NCBI GenBank assembly: GCA_035236585.1
Contig: CP141128.1
Location: forward strand, 32,656,684-32,720,683
Reading direction: 5' to 3'
From: Warburgia ugandensis
Taxonomy: Eukaryota > Streptophyta > Magnoliopsida > Canellales > Canellaceae
DNA length: 64,000 nt
Shown here piece by piece: positions 34,442 to 45,626 of this stretch. Position 1 is the first letter of the stretch, and every line of letters starts with the position of its first letter. Below the pieces are notes generated by a model. The model was not told the DNA's origin and searched no databases. It worked only from the letters and a program-made list of their open reading frames with translations. A program made the translations under genes and the position numbers.

Positions 34442-36540
34442 AGCATTTTGCTAGTCCCAAGGAAAACATGCAGACAACTATTTTATACGAAATTGGTACA
34501 AGGTGTCACTTTCGAAGGTACTCACGATTGCATTTAGCATATGCAACAAGCCCTTATACCACTAGGTTACCCCTAGTGGACGAGTTAGTCCTCATGAGAG
34601 TTTGCAGTGAATATACCCACAAAATTCAGTAAAGTTAAGTTCCCTATTTTATCTCAGAAAAGCCTCGTTCATTAGCAATTTTACTAGTTTTTCACAACTT
34701 AATGAAGAAGATTTGACAATTTTACACACCATACACATATTAAAGACATTTTATTTGAACTATTTCTTAGGGTGCATATGTGTGTGTATAGCCTTATAAA
34801 TCTTGACTTCTAATTGGTTATGCTTACATTCCATTGGAAATATGCTTTGACCTCAAATCCTCATAGGTATACGCTCAGAAATAAAACTCTCAGATAAGAG
34901 GTTAAACATATTTCTCTCATTATGTGACCGAATTCAACAAGCTGATGGTTCACATAATTCTTTTAAATGCTCATGAGACAAAGGAAAGTGATCCATAAGA
35001 GTGGATGTTAACACCAAGAATATTAGGGGCTGTTTACTTTAATTCTTTCTTTTTATCTCGTCTTTAAGGCTATGTCCACCTAAGATCAATAGGTCTTTAC
35101 TTAGGATGAAATGTAGGCTTAGGACAGGTTTAGAAAAGAATGGTATAAAGATTTCAAAGGTTCAAAATTAAGTAGATGACTTCAATGAATATCTTCTAGG
35201 GCAACTTTTCTTTTGGGTTTGTTCTAAAAGTGATTTTCTTTTTTCAGACTTTGGTCTTTCATTTTCTTTTCCTTTTTTTTTCCTTTGGAAGAAAGATAAC
35301 TGATTTTTCCTCACTTGTTTGACATTTTGTCCTATTTTTGAATTTTTTTTACTCTACTCATTTTGAAGATGGGAAGTGGTTATTTATTTTGGGTTAAGGT
35401 GAATGGGTTTAAGAAAGAAAAGACTTAATAATAGGCTCAAAAGGCTAGTGGTATATTATATTGGGTAGGCTTTATGTCTTCGGGCTGAGCAAGGATGGCC
35501 TATATCATTTCCTAGGTTTCCTAAAGCCTATCAGATTCAATATATTTCTGGAATTAAAGCTATTACTCTACTTTATTCTTGATATTTACCCAAAACAATG
35601 ATAAAAGAATCACACTAATGTATGTATGCTGAAGAAAGCATGGAATTACTTATAACTCTCTAAAAGGAAGATAGTCTCAAACTCTCACTAGGTTATAGGT
35701 CTTCACTGATTTTCCTCAGGGTCTCTAAGTCATACCTCTATATTAGTCTTGATTATGTGCTGGGTGTAAATGGTTTCTGAGAAGTAGCTTTCATAAAATG
35801 CTTCAACACATGAATGATATGCAAAACTAATCATATGCTCATCACAGTAAGGGAACTCTACTTTAAAAACTTTTTGTTTTTTTTAATTTTTTTTTTTTTT
35901 TTAACTCAAGAAAATTCAAAATCTCTAGTGCATCTACACCCCCAACCTAAATCAAACATTGTCCCTAATGTTTGAAAACATAGGATTCTATAAGAAAGTG
36001 GAGTGATGTAGACTCTAAACCCTTGGGTTGTCTTCCAATAAGCGCTAAGTTTAACGTCTTCAGCCAAACATTACCTAACCTAACTTTCTAAAACTATAGC
36101 TAACTGGGTCAACTTTATTTGTCCTAATCCCAACCCTAAGATGACAGGGCGAGAATTCTCATGCCACTTCAAAATTTTACGATAATCTATATATGGCTTC
36201 CACCTTGAAATTTTAGGTGGTGATATGAATATAATATAGTAGATCACCACAATTGTAAAAGTAGTGGGACCATATTGATGATCCCCCATATTTAAGATTT
36301 CATGGTAGTCAATATAATTGCTCCACCTCAAGAATTGAGGTGAGGGTAAGTCAATGACTACATGAACTACTATGTATTTTCTTAGACCATATGGTGACAA
36401 CCAGTCCTTGTCTTGACCAAATTGAGGGATAATAATGACCATTCTATGCAATTTATCTTTTTCTTCAATATCCCTGTCATTGTCCTGAACTAGGGTAATA
36501 ACCTGACTCTACCCTTCTCTAATAGGTTGTTCTTATATTA
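34442..36540 (-). other. E2 internal 3' non-coding region
   Basis: About 2.1 kb between the acidic frame and the polypurine tract, where an autonomous element would carry pol. Stops are frequent in all minus frames; no RT or integrase motif is seen. Homologous to E1 segments at 26513-27010 and 30508-32356, so the absence of pol is a family trait, not a deletion in this copy. Contains a poly(T) run near 35877-35910. Confidence 0.7.
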
Positions 36541-37537
36541 CTAGAGGCGGGGACAAGGTTTGGCTGAAACCCTAGTTATCTTCTGATGTGTACCTACAGT
36601 AGGTTGATGCATATCAACTAACTCTGCTTCTTTCTGTTTGATAAACACAGGTACAGTAGCAATTGGGCCTATATTATCATCTGATGTTTGTTCAAATAAG
36701 GCTGCTAGGTCCCAATCAAGTACATTTTCTACATTGAAAGGCTCAATTTGAATTTCATGCTTAGGATGATCTACCCTAGCTTGCAATCTAGAAGTGTCCA
36801 TTAGAGGCATAGTATCCAACAACTCAGGCATCTCCTCAATAGATGTGTCTTCATCAAAGTCATATAAATAGGTGGGACACACATCTAGAGGAAGAGGGTT
36901 GGATTTTTCTAAAGTGTTATGTTCTTCATCAACGGAAGTCTCTTCATAATCAGAATCAGGACATGACTCAAGTATATCGAAGTTGGAAATTTCTAAGGAT
37001 GGTTGTAGACTTTGTGGGTTATAAGGATTGTAGAAAATTTCCATCTTAGTATCAAGAATAAATGACTCTATATTCCCCCTAATTTGTTTCAGTTTTTCTT
37101 CAAATTCCTTCCTCCCTCGATTTATTTCCTCAGTGTAATCCTCCATCATTTGTCTTATTTCCTTATTCCCTTGTGCTATTATTTCACACATATGTTGTAG
37201 TTTTTCATCTAATAGTGGTTCTTCTCATAGAGGAAATGACTCATAGGGTTGGTATTGTTGTGGCATTGGAGTACTGAAAAAGGACTGAGCAGGCTGAACA
37301 CATGATGCTTGACCCTGATATTTTGAATAATCATAGTAGTACTGATTAGGGTGAGACCATTGTGGTTCTTCCTGATATTGGTAATCCTGAGACCATGGTT
37401 GTTCATGATGCCTAGCCCATCCATTGGAGTCTTGATAATTTGTCTCAGAATAAAAATTGCTAGGGTATGTGAATGCATCAGGTGTATCCACTGGCTCCTG
37501 ATAGTATTCATTGTATGTGGAGCTTGATAGGGGCTAG
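36541..37537 (-). pseudogene. E2 acidic/coiled-coil protein frame (unrecognised, one internal stop)
   Basis: One minus-strand frame of about 330 codons interrupted by a TGA near 37222 (CGA or similar to TGA is likely). The first third is Tyr/Gln/Pro-rich (for example YYYDYSKYQGQ). The centre is a charged, probably helical stretch (LLDEKLQHMCEIIAQGN, then GRKEFEEKLKQIR). The C-terminal third is acidic and contains two related blocks, CPDSDYEETSVDEE and CPTYLYDFDEDTSIEE. No zinc knuckle, protease or RT motif is present. No convincing initiator Met is visible. It may be a gag-like packaging protein or a captured sequence; I assign no function. Confidence 0.55.
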
Positions 37538-38815
37538 GAAGGGGTGGAATATGGATGGTCATAATAGGTATAGTCATTATGGTATTGAGGTTGTGGCGTA
37601 ACATGCCTAGAAGCTATTAGCCTAAGCAATTGACTTTCCATAACATCTAGCCGATCCATCGATGCATCTAATCTATATGAAATCTATGCCCTTCTTGATA
37701 GGCTCCTTTTTTTTTTTTTAATGATGAAAACTAACCTACATGATGCAACCTAACTTCTTAGAAAGATGAACAAACAAAGGACGCAATATAAATCTTGAGG
37801 CTAATAAACAACATATTGATTTTCTTGAAATTGTGTGGGGACAATGCTTTTAATTAGCCTACTCTAGCACTCCTCCTCTCCTTTATACTTGATTATTGCT
37901 TACTAGTTAGGTTCTTTGTAAGGTGGTTAATACAACCCTTGTGTAAGGAGGCGTTTAGACCTCACAAATGTCAACAGGAGGTGAGGGAAGATCGAGACTC
38001 TATTAGACAACCCTCAATAACCACAGTGCTCCAAAACCACTAGAGTGACAATAAATCGAGTCTTAGTAAGAGGGTCCTACAAGCATGTGATAGCCCTAGA
38101 GGTCGCTTCTGATTGATTTTAATTTGAATTGAAGGCTAGGGTAGTGCGCTTGAGGTAATTGTCCTAAGCGGGCCAAGGAGTGGTGATAAAATCCATCCTT
38201 GATCTTATGGGGGTAGCGTACCCTTACTAATTAATTCCACACTCCATGGCAGTTCGATCAGCATATATATCACCTTAAAGCATTAACCGTGTCCAAAGAT
38301 GCAAATAAAAGCGATAAACTAATGCAAAACCTAAAAATGCAACAATTATAAAGGGATGCTTTCTATATGATTTATCCTACCAAACAATGCAAATTTACTC
38401 TAAATACAAACCCTAATCTAGGAATTTAAATGAGTGAGGAAACTTACAGTGGGGTTTTTGATGAAGATCAAGTGTGGGGCACCTTATCCCACACTTGCCC
38501 TGTATTATACAACCCTTTAAAATCAAAATAGAAAATGCAATTTACAAGGGTCCTCACTACAAGCTTCACTCAAAATAAAAAATCCTAATCTAGGAAAACA
38601 GGGAAAATTTCATGTTAATGAAGATTTACTTGCCAATTTCCTCCCCTTTCCTATTTTCCTAAAAAAGAAAAATAGAAATAAGTACCAGTTTCAGGAATTA
38701 GGTGGCCATGCACTAACAAAATTAAAAAATGCACCTAAAAATGCCTAAAATGCAATTCTAAACATTTTGGATTTTTTTGATTTTTTAATTAATTTTTATA
38801 AAAACACATTTGCAT
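37538..38815 (-). other. E2 5' leader, with module shared with LARD-2
   Basis: Non-coding leader between primer site and protein frame. About 37880-38200 is homologous to about 49490-49790 in the LARD-2 LTR: both have GTAAGGAGGCGTTTAGAC, an ACTAGAGTGAC block, TGATTTTAATT and GGGCCAAGGA in the same order. The two elements are otherwise unrelated. Confidence 0.7.
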
Positions 38816-38833
38816 GTCCCCGGCAACTATGCC
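38816..38833 (-). other. Primer-binding site (tRNA-Asp type) of E2
   Basis: Minus strand TGGCATAGTTGCCGGGGA, seven bases from the LTR. The usual tRNA-Asp complement in Athila-type elements has GCGCCG where this has GCATAG, so the changes are largely at CpG positions. Confidence 0.78.
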
Positions 38834-38840
38834 AAAAACT

Positions 38841-40528
38841 TGTTGATGTTTTCCTCAAGTGCATAGGCTATTGTAGTATAGCTATGCAAATATGGGTTGA
38901 ACCCACAAAGACTTGCTTTAAGTGGAGTTTTTAATAAAATTTAATTATTTAAAACTAAAAGAAAATAACAAAACTAGCCTAACTATTGAGCTTTATTCAA
39001 ATGATGCACTTTACATAACTTTCACTTCCAAAAAACATAAAATAACTAATCAAACATCCCTGAATCACACTGTCCATGGATAGCATTGTCCCTGGATAAC
39101 ACTGTCAAAAGATGGATAAAATAAAGCTTAAATGGAACAGGGACACAGATGTAAATAAAGTGGGAATATAGATGTAATTAAAAAAGGGACGTAGATGTAA
39201 TTAATGAAAATGAACAGAAATGTCATTGTTTTAAACAGGAAGGGAAAAAATGAAATTTCGATGAAAATCTAGTTTTTAAGAGAAAAACCAGATGGAGAAC
39301 TCGATAAAGGAGGGGAAATAGGAAGAGGGAAAGGGAGAAGAGGAGGAGAGGAAAGGGGCACGAGAGGAAAACCTAGTTCGAGTTTCCTTCTTTGGACTGT
39401 TTGCTGAAGAGAAAACCATCAGATTCGGTGATCTGGGCCTAGTGGTGTCACCTGGTGCAGTGGAAGCAAAGAAATTCCTAGACAGATGTTGACAACGGGC
39501 TTTGGCGTGGTGGAGTGGATAGATGACTCTGAGGAAGAGGATGTCGTACAGGGGAGCTTGAGGCATTGTCTGGGCGCGATGGAGAATGAGCTAGGTTCGT
39601 GCCTGGCTAATGAAGATGACACCGTGGAGTAGAGGGAAATAGAGGAAATGAGGTAGAGGTGGGTGCTTGGCCGGTCTGCTTTGGGGTGTAGTTCTGTGTA
39701 GTGGACAAAGGGGGAACTAGAAAATGGAGTGTGAGATAAAGATGGGAGAACTAGGTGCTAGTGTGGAGGTGTGATGGAGGGTGGGTTGACTGGGGAAAAG
39801 GGAAGATGGGGCTTGTGTGATGAATGGAGATGACAGTTGGGCTAGTGCTGAAACAAAAAATGGTGCAGTGATCTAGAGAGAGAGAGAGAGAGAGATTAGA
39901 GATGATTGGGAAAAGAGATAGTGCAAGAAGGTAACATGAGAAAGAGTGGAATAAGAGAGGTATGAGAATGTAGGAAAGGTGATGTTTGAAAGGAAAACAA
40001 AAGAAAAAAAGATAAAGAGGCAAGCGTTAAGAATGAGAAAGTGGAACAAAGTGAAAAAATACAAGGAAAGCTAAGACAACTCAAAAGCTCCCTCTCCCTC
40101 CATACGGTTCCCCCCTTTATAATTTTTTTCTTCCTTATTTTTCTCCAACAAACTCCTCTTATCCCCATCTAGGACTCTTCTTCTTTCTCTATTTCAATTA
40201 GGACTCTTCCTCCTCTATTTCAATTAGGATTCTTCCTCTTCTAATTCAATTAGGATTCTTCCTCTTGATCTCTACTTGATCTACACCGTTGAAATTAGAT
40301 ATGATCCATCCAAACCTCCTTTAGTTGATCTGCAAAATAAAAGACTAAATTAGAATCATCAAAACTATACATTAATCTTCTAATAAGCTCTAATGATAAT
40401 CTAACCGTTGATTTTGAGAAAATTAAGATTTGGATGGTCAATCAAGCTAAATTTTGCAATTTAGATTGTTAGATGATCTAAGTGAATGCTAAACTAGGGG
40501 TCTTTTAGCAAAAAATGAACACTTAACA
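38841..40528 (-). repeat. E2 5' LTR
   Basis: 1,688 bp, starting TGTTGATG and ending TTAACA. Differs from the 3' LTR by scattered substitutions and by small insertions, including an extra TCTTCCTCTT-type unit near 40230 and a longer (AG)n at about 39873-39894. Confidence 0.87.
40115..40123 (-). promoter_or_regulatory. TATA box of E2 5' LTR
   Basis: Minus strand ATTATAAAG, matching 34043-34051 in the other LTR. It would start the E2 genomic RNA. Confidence 0.66.
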
Positions 40529-40822
40529 AGAACCATGATAGTTGTTCCTGATATGGTTGATATTCCTAAGACCATGGTTGTTTATGATGCCTAGCCTATC
40601 CATTATAGCCTTGATAGTCTATCTTAGTATAATAATGATTGCTAGGTTTAGGGTTGCAATGTGTGTATCCACTGGCTCCTAATAATATCCATTATAGTTG
40701 GAGCTTGATGGCCATGAAATAGTGGAATACGTGTGGTGAGAATAGGTATAGGAATTCACGTACTAAGGTTGATGATATGGAGGATATGACTTAGTAACTT
40801 ATTATTCATTAGATATTTCATA
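40529..40822 (-). pseudogene. E1 internal region, 5' portion of its acidic protein
   Basis: E1 sequence on the far side of E2. It matches 37360-37640 of E2, for example the CCATGGTTGTTTATGATGCC block and CCACTGGCTCCT, so it encodes the degraded Tyr/Gln-rich N-terminal part of the E1 protein. It ends where the E3 LTR begins at 40823. Confidence 0.75.
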
Positions 40823-41385
40823 TGTGATGACTCGGGTTTTTGTAGCACTTTTTTAAATACAAAAGACATTTACATAGCGAGATCGATCTCTAATTAAAAT
40901 CATTTTTAAAGACTAGACAATGGTAGAAGAATCTTTTTCTTTTAAATTTACTTTAAAAAAGCCCAAGTGTCATTTTCCTTTTCTCAAAACAAGGATTCTC
41001 CATTAAATGAGTGCTCATTTCTACTAAAAAGCTGGTAGAATTTCCTCTCTTTTCTAGACATATGACATTTAACGCTTGTCATTGCGAAGTACCTAATAAA
41101 CATTCATTGACATTTTTAAAACATAATTGGAGACTTTGTCTCCTTTTCATATATCTACCATAATAAAAACACCATACTCAAACAAAATTGGCACCCAACA
41201 CTTCCACATCACAAACCAGTCATGTAAGTATTAAGTACACCCATAATTAAAATACAATATAGTCTCTTTCCATTTTCTAGTAAAACAACTTCAAACACAA
41301 ACCAATTCTTACCTTTCCTTGTCAAAATCTTTCGTAGGCGCACTCCTATTAGTAAACCACTCCTATTGCTTGGGAATTCTCTACT

Positions 41386-41417
41386 CTGAGATATTGTAAA
41401 CAAGTACAATATCTCAG
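41386..41417 (-). other. LTR stem-loop, E3 LTR
   Basis: Perfect 13-bp stem CTGAGATATTGTA and TACAATATCTCAG around AACAAG, the longest of the set. Followed on the plus strand by CAAGCTTGTG; in element sense AAGCTTGCTGAG leads into the stem, as in LARD and solo LTR 2. Confidence 0.8.
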
Positions 41418-41726
41418 CAAGCTTGTGCCTATCTAGGTGAAATAAGATGCAATTATACATAACAAAATCATGATTTTACCATATAGATCAATTGTTCATA
41501 CTGCATCATGCAAAACTATAATCATTTACAATTTAGCCTAAAATATGTCAAGTATTTATCACAGTAATGAATTCATAATACATTCCATATAACCAAAATC
41601 CATTTGAGACATAGTTTCAGTACACTACTAATAAGAAAAAATCTCAGTGCATATATACCAAAAAAACATTTCCTTAAATCACAATGTATGCAAATACATG
41701 CCATTATTGTTCATTTTCTAGGATAC

Positions 41727-42188
41727 GGGCTACCCATAGTCACTGGTCATGGCTTTGTTTCATATGTAGGGAGATGGGTGACCCACAATCAACCTCCTTA
41801 GAGGGCGTCATTTCATATACACAGAGGAGATGGGCTTCCCACAGTCACTATGGCTACAGTCATGGTATTTTCCTCTTCCCAAGAGATAGGTTACCCATAG
41901 TCACTGATCAAGGATTTGTTTCATTCAGGGGGAGATGGGCCACCCATCGTCAACCTCCTTAGAACACATCATTCCATACTCACAAAGGATATGGGCTTCC
42001 CATAATCACTCTAGCTATAGTCATGATATTTTTCTCTTCCCAAGAGATGGGCTACCCACAGTCAACCTCCTTGAAACAAGTTATTCCATGGTCAAAATAC
42101 ACAATATTGTCCTCTTTGGAGGAGATGGCTACCCACAATCATGCCTCAAGGATGTGTTCTAGCCAGGAGATGGGCAACCCACAATCAT
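41727..42188. repeat. 161-bp tandem repeat in the E3 LTR
   Basis: GGGCTACCC-type starts at 41727, 41888 and 42049 are exactly 161 bp apart. Each unit contains GAGATGGGC twice, AGTCAACCTCCTT and a GTCATGATATTTT-like block, so the unit is itself partly duplicated. The third copy is shortened and continues into decayed half-units up to about 42188. Confidence 0.82.
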
Positions 42189-43888
42189 TAGTCTAGGACT
42201 TGTCATGTCATGAACAAACAAGTGGATTGAGGTATCACAATATACAACATGTGTAATACAACATGCATATTTACTTCATTCATTGCATAGTCTAAATAAA
42301 CTCATTTTAACAATCAAGATTCATATTTGTATATATATATATATATATATATATTACAAATCATAGCAAATCTTAATTCTACCTACCTTAAATGGAGATC
42401 TTTGAGTTCATTGACCAAAGAGTTTATTTAGTTCACACACGCACTTCCGATCAGTCACACATTTGTAACAATATAAACACACATTCGGACATACAAATTT
42501 AGAGTTTTCTCTTAGCGTCTTAGCATGGAAGTTTCCTTTAAGTTTGCTCCTACCACTATTCGGCACAAGGCAAAGTGACAGTGCTTATTACTATACTAAG
42601 GGCATTTCATTAGCTCTTGATTGATTGCCCATTGAATGATCAATGGGTAATGATTTCCAATCTACACCATTGGACTTGGATTGGCTATCGATCATTCTTC
42701 TTAAGTGACTACAACTTACTTTCATTGTTTAGCAACCTTATCTTAAAATTTTCAGAGTATCTTAATTTAATAAAGGTTAGGGTACACAATGGTGGCATTT
42801 GATCACCAATTAGAAGTGGCCAAGTCCCTATTACTCTACTATCTGATTTGATGATTTAGGTATTTTGATCAATTTCAATCTAGATTTTACAATTTGTGCC
42901 CTATACTAGAAAATTCAACACTTTGGAACTCATCTGTGGTGTCTAATCGTCGATTAGACATCACAAAGTTATTGTGCAAATAATACCCGATCAGACTGTT
43001 GGGATTGTCCGATCAGTTTCTAGCGTAGATTGATGATCTCGATTGAATTCAAACTATATCAAGCACTTATTTACCTATTCCTAGGTTTGGATTAAGAAAT
43101 GGATGGGTATATTGTCCATAAACCTAGACCTAGAATGAAATCATATAGATTTAGCAAAATTCCTCAACTCAAAAGTTGGGTTTTATAGATCTTACCTTAG
43201 AGGTGCATTTTCGTGCCTTTTCCCCTTTGGAATGAGCTAGATTGACTCCGATCCATTGTGAAAACCCTCCAAGCCTTGTCGTATGATGACCTCCTTTTCA
43301 ATCTAACATTCAACAGAGCATGGATTGTCCCAAATCCATGGGGCTTTGGTTCATGCTTGTGCGCAGAGAAGATCGGTCAACTCAAATCGACGATTCAAGC
43401 CGTCATCTTCTCTAGAGACACTTGCAAAATCTGACATTTGCAACCCTAACATTCCCTCTTCTTCTTTGGCATGGGTGGATTTTCTGAAGTGCAGATCCCA
43501 TCTCCCACCTCCTCTCCTTCTCTCCCCTCTCTCCCCTCTTCTTCTTCCCTTCTCTTCTTCTCCATCGTTTTCCTCATCTTCTGTTCTTTTTATTATTATT
43601 ATTATCTTCTGTCGAGTTTAGGAGAAATAGACCCGACGTCTGTGTTAGGTTCACTTAAAAGAGGCGAGGTGCCAGTATCAAATCTGGCCTCCTTCATTTA
43701 AGTATTTTTATTTTATTTTTCTCGCTTAATGTTTGGAGTGTCATAACATCTTCCTTTGGACTCCGATTTCAGTGTTCTTATTTTTGTTGGAATCAGTTTT
43801 ATGAGTACTACTCAAATTTTGTGGGTTCATAATTAGTTTTAACATAATGCCATTAGCCTTAAAATAATTAAAATTGTGGGTTATTACA

Positions 43889-43903
43889 TTCTATCTCCTT
43901 AAT
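43889..43903 (-). other. Polypurine tract of E3
   Basis: Element sense ATTAAGGAGATAGAA, directly before the LTR start TGTAATAACC. Less pure than the LARD tract. Confidence 0.7.
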
Positions 43904-45300
43904 GAAAATTTCATCTTGGAAATTACCTTTATATTATTTGTCGAACAACTCTGGGTATGTTTTCCTCATCTCATCCTCGGTTTCCTAGGTGGCCTCTTCA
44001 AATGAATGATGTTGCCAAAGTACTTTGACCAATGGAATGGTCTTTGTTTTCAAATTCTATTCCTTCATTCTAAAATTCGTATTGCACACTCTTGGTTAAA
44101 TGGGGCTTGTAGTTCCACTAGTACTTGCTCAAGAATGTGTGAGAGGTCTGAAACATATTTCCTTCTCATCGATACATGGAAAACATTATGAACCTCGATA
44201 GGTGAGGAGGCAAAGCAAGTCTATAGGCAACTCTCTCCAATATCTCAAAGGGCCTACATATCTTGGAGTCAACTTTCCTTTCAATCCAAGCCTCATCACT
44301 CTTGTGGGTGAGACTTGCAGGAAAACATGATCACTGACCTGAAACATAAGGTCCCTATGCCTCTGATCTATGTAGTTCTTCTGTCTATTGTGTGCTGCCA
44401 CTAGTCGTTTTTGAATCAATTAGATCTTTTCAATTCATTGCTCAATTAGTTCTGATTTGGAAAACTGTTGTTCTCCTATGTCACTCTAACAAGAAGGGGT
44501 GCGACATGATCTACCATACAATCCTTCATAAGGTTCCATCCCAATGCTAGAATGATAACTATTACTGTAGGAGAACTCCACTAGAGGAAGGTGCTCATCC
44601 CAACTACCCTTCCACTTGAGTGGCCAAGCATTCAACAGATCCTCAAGGGTTTGGATGGTCCTCTATGATTGTCCATCTATTTGAGGATGGAATGCTATGC
44701 TAAAATGTGGAGAAGTACATAATCCCTCCTGAACACTCTGCCAAAAATGAGATGTGAATTTGGTGTTTTTATTAGATATGATCGAAATTGGCACACCATG
44801 TAGACTCACTATTTCCTTGATGTATAATCTGGTCAAACACTTTAGAGACTGTCTCTACTGCATAGGTAGATGAGTGGACTTCATTAGCCGATCCACAACA
44901 ATCCATATCATATCATGCCCACTAGATGTTCTGGGCAGCCCAACCATAAAATCCATGGTTATGTGATCCCATTTCCACTCTGGAAGCTCCAGAGTCTGTA
45001 TCAAACCTATTAGTCTCTAGTGTTCTGCTTTCACTCTCTAACAGGTGAGGCACTACACAAAACACTCTCCAATATCCTACTTCATTCATGGTCACTAGAA
45101 GTTCCTTTTTAGATCTCAGTACATCTTTGTACCTCTGAGGTGTATGGTAAACTTGGAATCATGCGTTTCCTTCAATAATTCCTATTTCAACTCTGAATTT
45201 GCCAGTACAACAAGTCTCCCATAAAATCTCACACTACCTTCAGATCTCTTATAAAACCCTTTCTTTTCACTTAAAGCTTGAGTCTCCTTGCACAACTGCT
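43904..45300 (-). pseudogene. E3 integrase with chromodomain-like C-terminus, inactivated
   Basis: Integrase joins element DNA to the host chromosome. Core start: WKWDHITMDFMVGLPRTSSG, first catalytic Asp kept (44951-44953). The second motif reads VPISIISNKNTKFTSHFW, with Asn for catalytic Asp (44771-44773). The third reads DGQS-stop-RTIQTLEDLL, with TAG for the catalytic Glu (44664-44666). The C-terminal domain (44186-44419) has RQKNYIDQRHRDL and GKLTPRYVGPL. Then VFHVSMRRKYVSD and IPLVKVLWQHHSFEEAT, a stop at 43985-43987 where the family has Trp, and DEMRKTYPELF. The last part is the chromodomain-type tail used to assign Del/Tekay. Confidence 0.88.
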
Positions 45301-45332
45301 ATGCTTGCAAGAACCGATCTAAGAAAGCTAAT

Positions 45333-45626
45333 CTAATAAAGATATTTCCAATTATACCTTTTGACTTTTTTTCTAAGTGCATCAGCAACTACGTTAGCCT
45401 TGCCTGGATGATATTGAACGATGAAGTCAAATTCTTTGAAGTACTCAACCCAACGTCTTTGTCTCATGATGAGGTCACTTTGAGAGAAGATAAATTTAAG
45501 GCTTTTATGGTCAGTAAACACTTCAAATCTCTCAACATATAAATAGTGTCTCCATATCTTTAAGGAAAAAGCTACAGTGGCAAGCTCTAGATCATGCGTA
45601 GGGTAGTTTTGCTCATGATTTTTCAA
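45333..45626 (-). pseudogene. E3 RNase H domain
   Basis: Degrades RNA in the RNA-DNA hybrid. Open for 97 codons: [55 protein letters not shown] and [13 protein letters not shown]. This is the best preserved piece of E3. It lacks the family's usual -LSRK ending (reads LRKK) and is flanked by stops. Confidence 0.9.

Larger units (their letters stand above)
32816..40528 (-). mobile_element. E2: non-autonomous LTR element with tRNA-Asp-type primer site
   Basis: 7.7 kb with TGTTGATG...TTAACA LTRs and flanking GGAAC (32811-32815) and AGAAC (40529-40533). Element sense is minus: 5' LTR 38841-40528, primer site 38816-38833, leader, one acidic protein frame (36541-37537), a non-coding 2-kb stretch, polypurine tract and 3' LTR 32816-34429. 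No protease, RT or integrase is present. It landed in a diverged relative (E1), whose protein region continues on both sides. The LTR start resembles elements in the Athila/Tat group, as does the primer site, but the coding part does not. Confidence 0.88.
40823..43888 (-). repeat. E3 3' LTR
   Basis: 3,066 bp, from TGTGATGACTCGGG to GGTTATTACA. Includes a 13-bp stem-loop, a 161-bp tandem repeat, an (AT)n run at about 42327-42353, and a long pyrimidine tract at about 43500-43565. No clear TATA box was identified. The far end near 43200-43620 holds a plus-strand open frame without a domain. Confidence 0.85.

Noticed and set aside
38841..40528. E1 and E2 as a tandem LTR-internal-LTR-internal-LTR element
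   Set aside because: The 32816-34429 and 38841-40528 LTRs match each other closely, are flanked by a target duplication, and E1 sequence resumes at 40529; E2 is a nested insertion.
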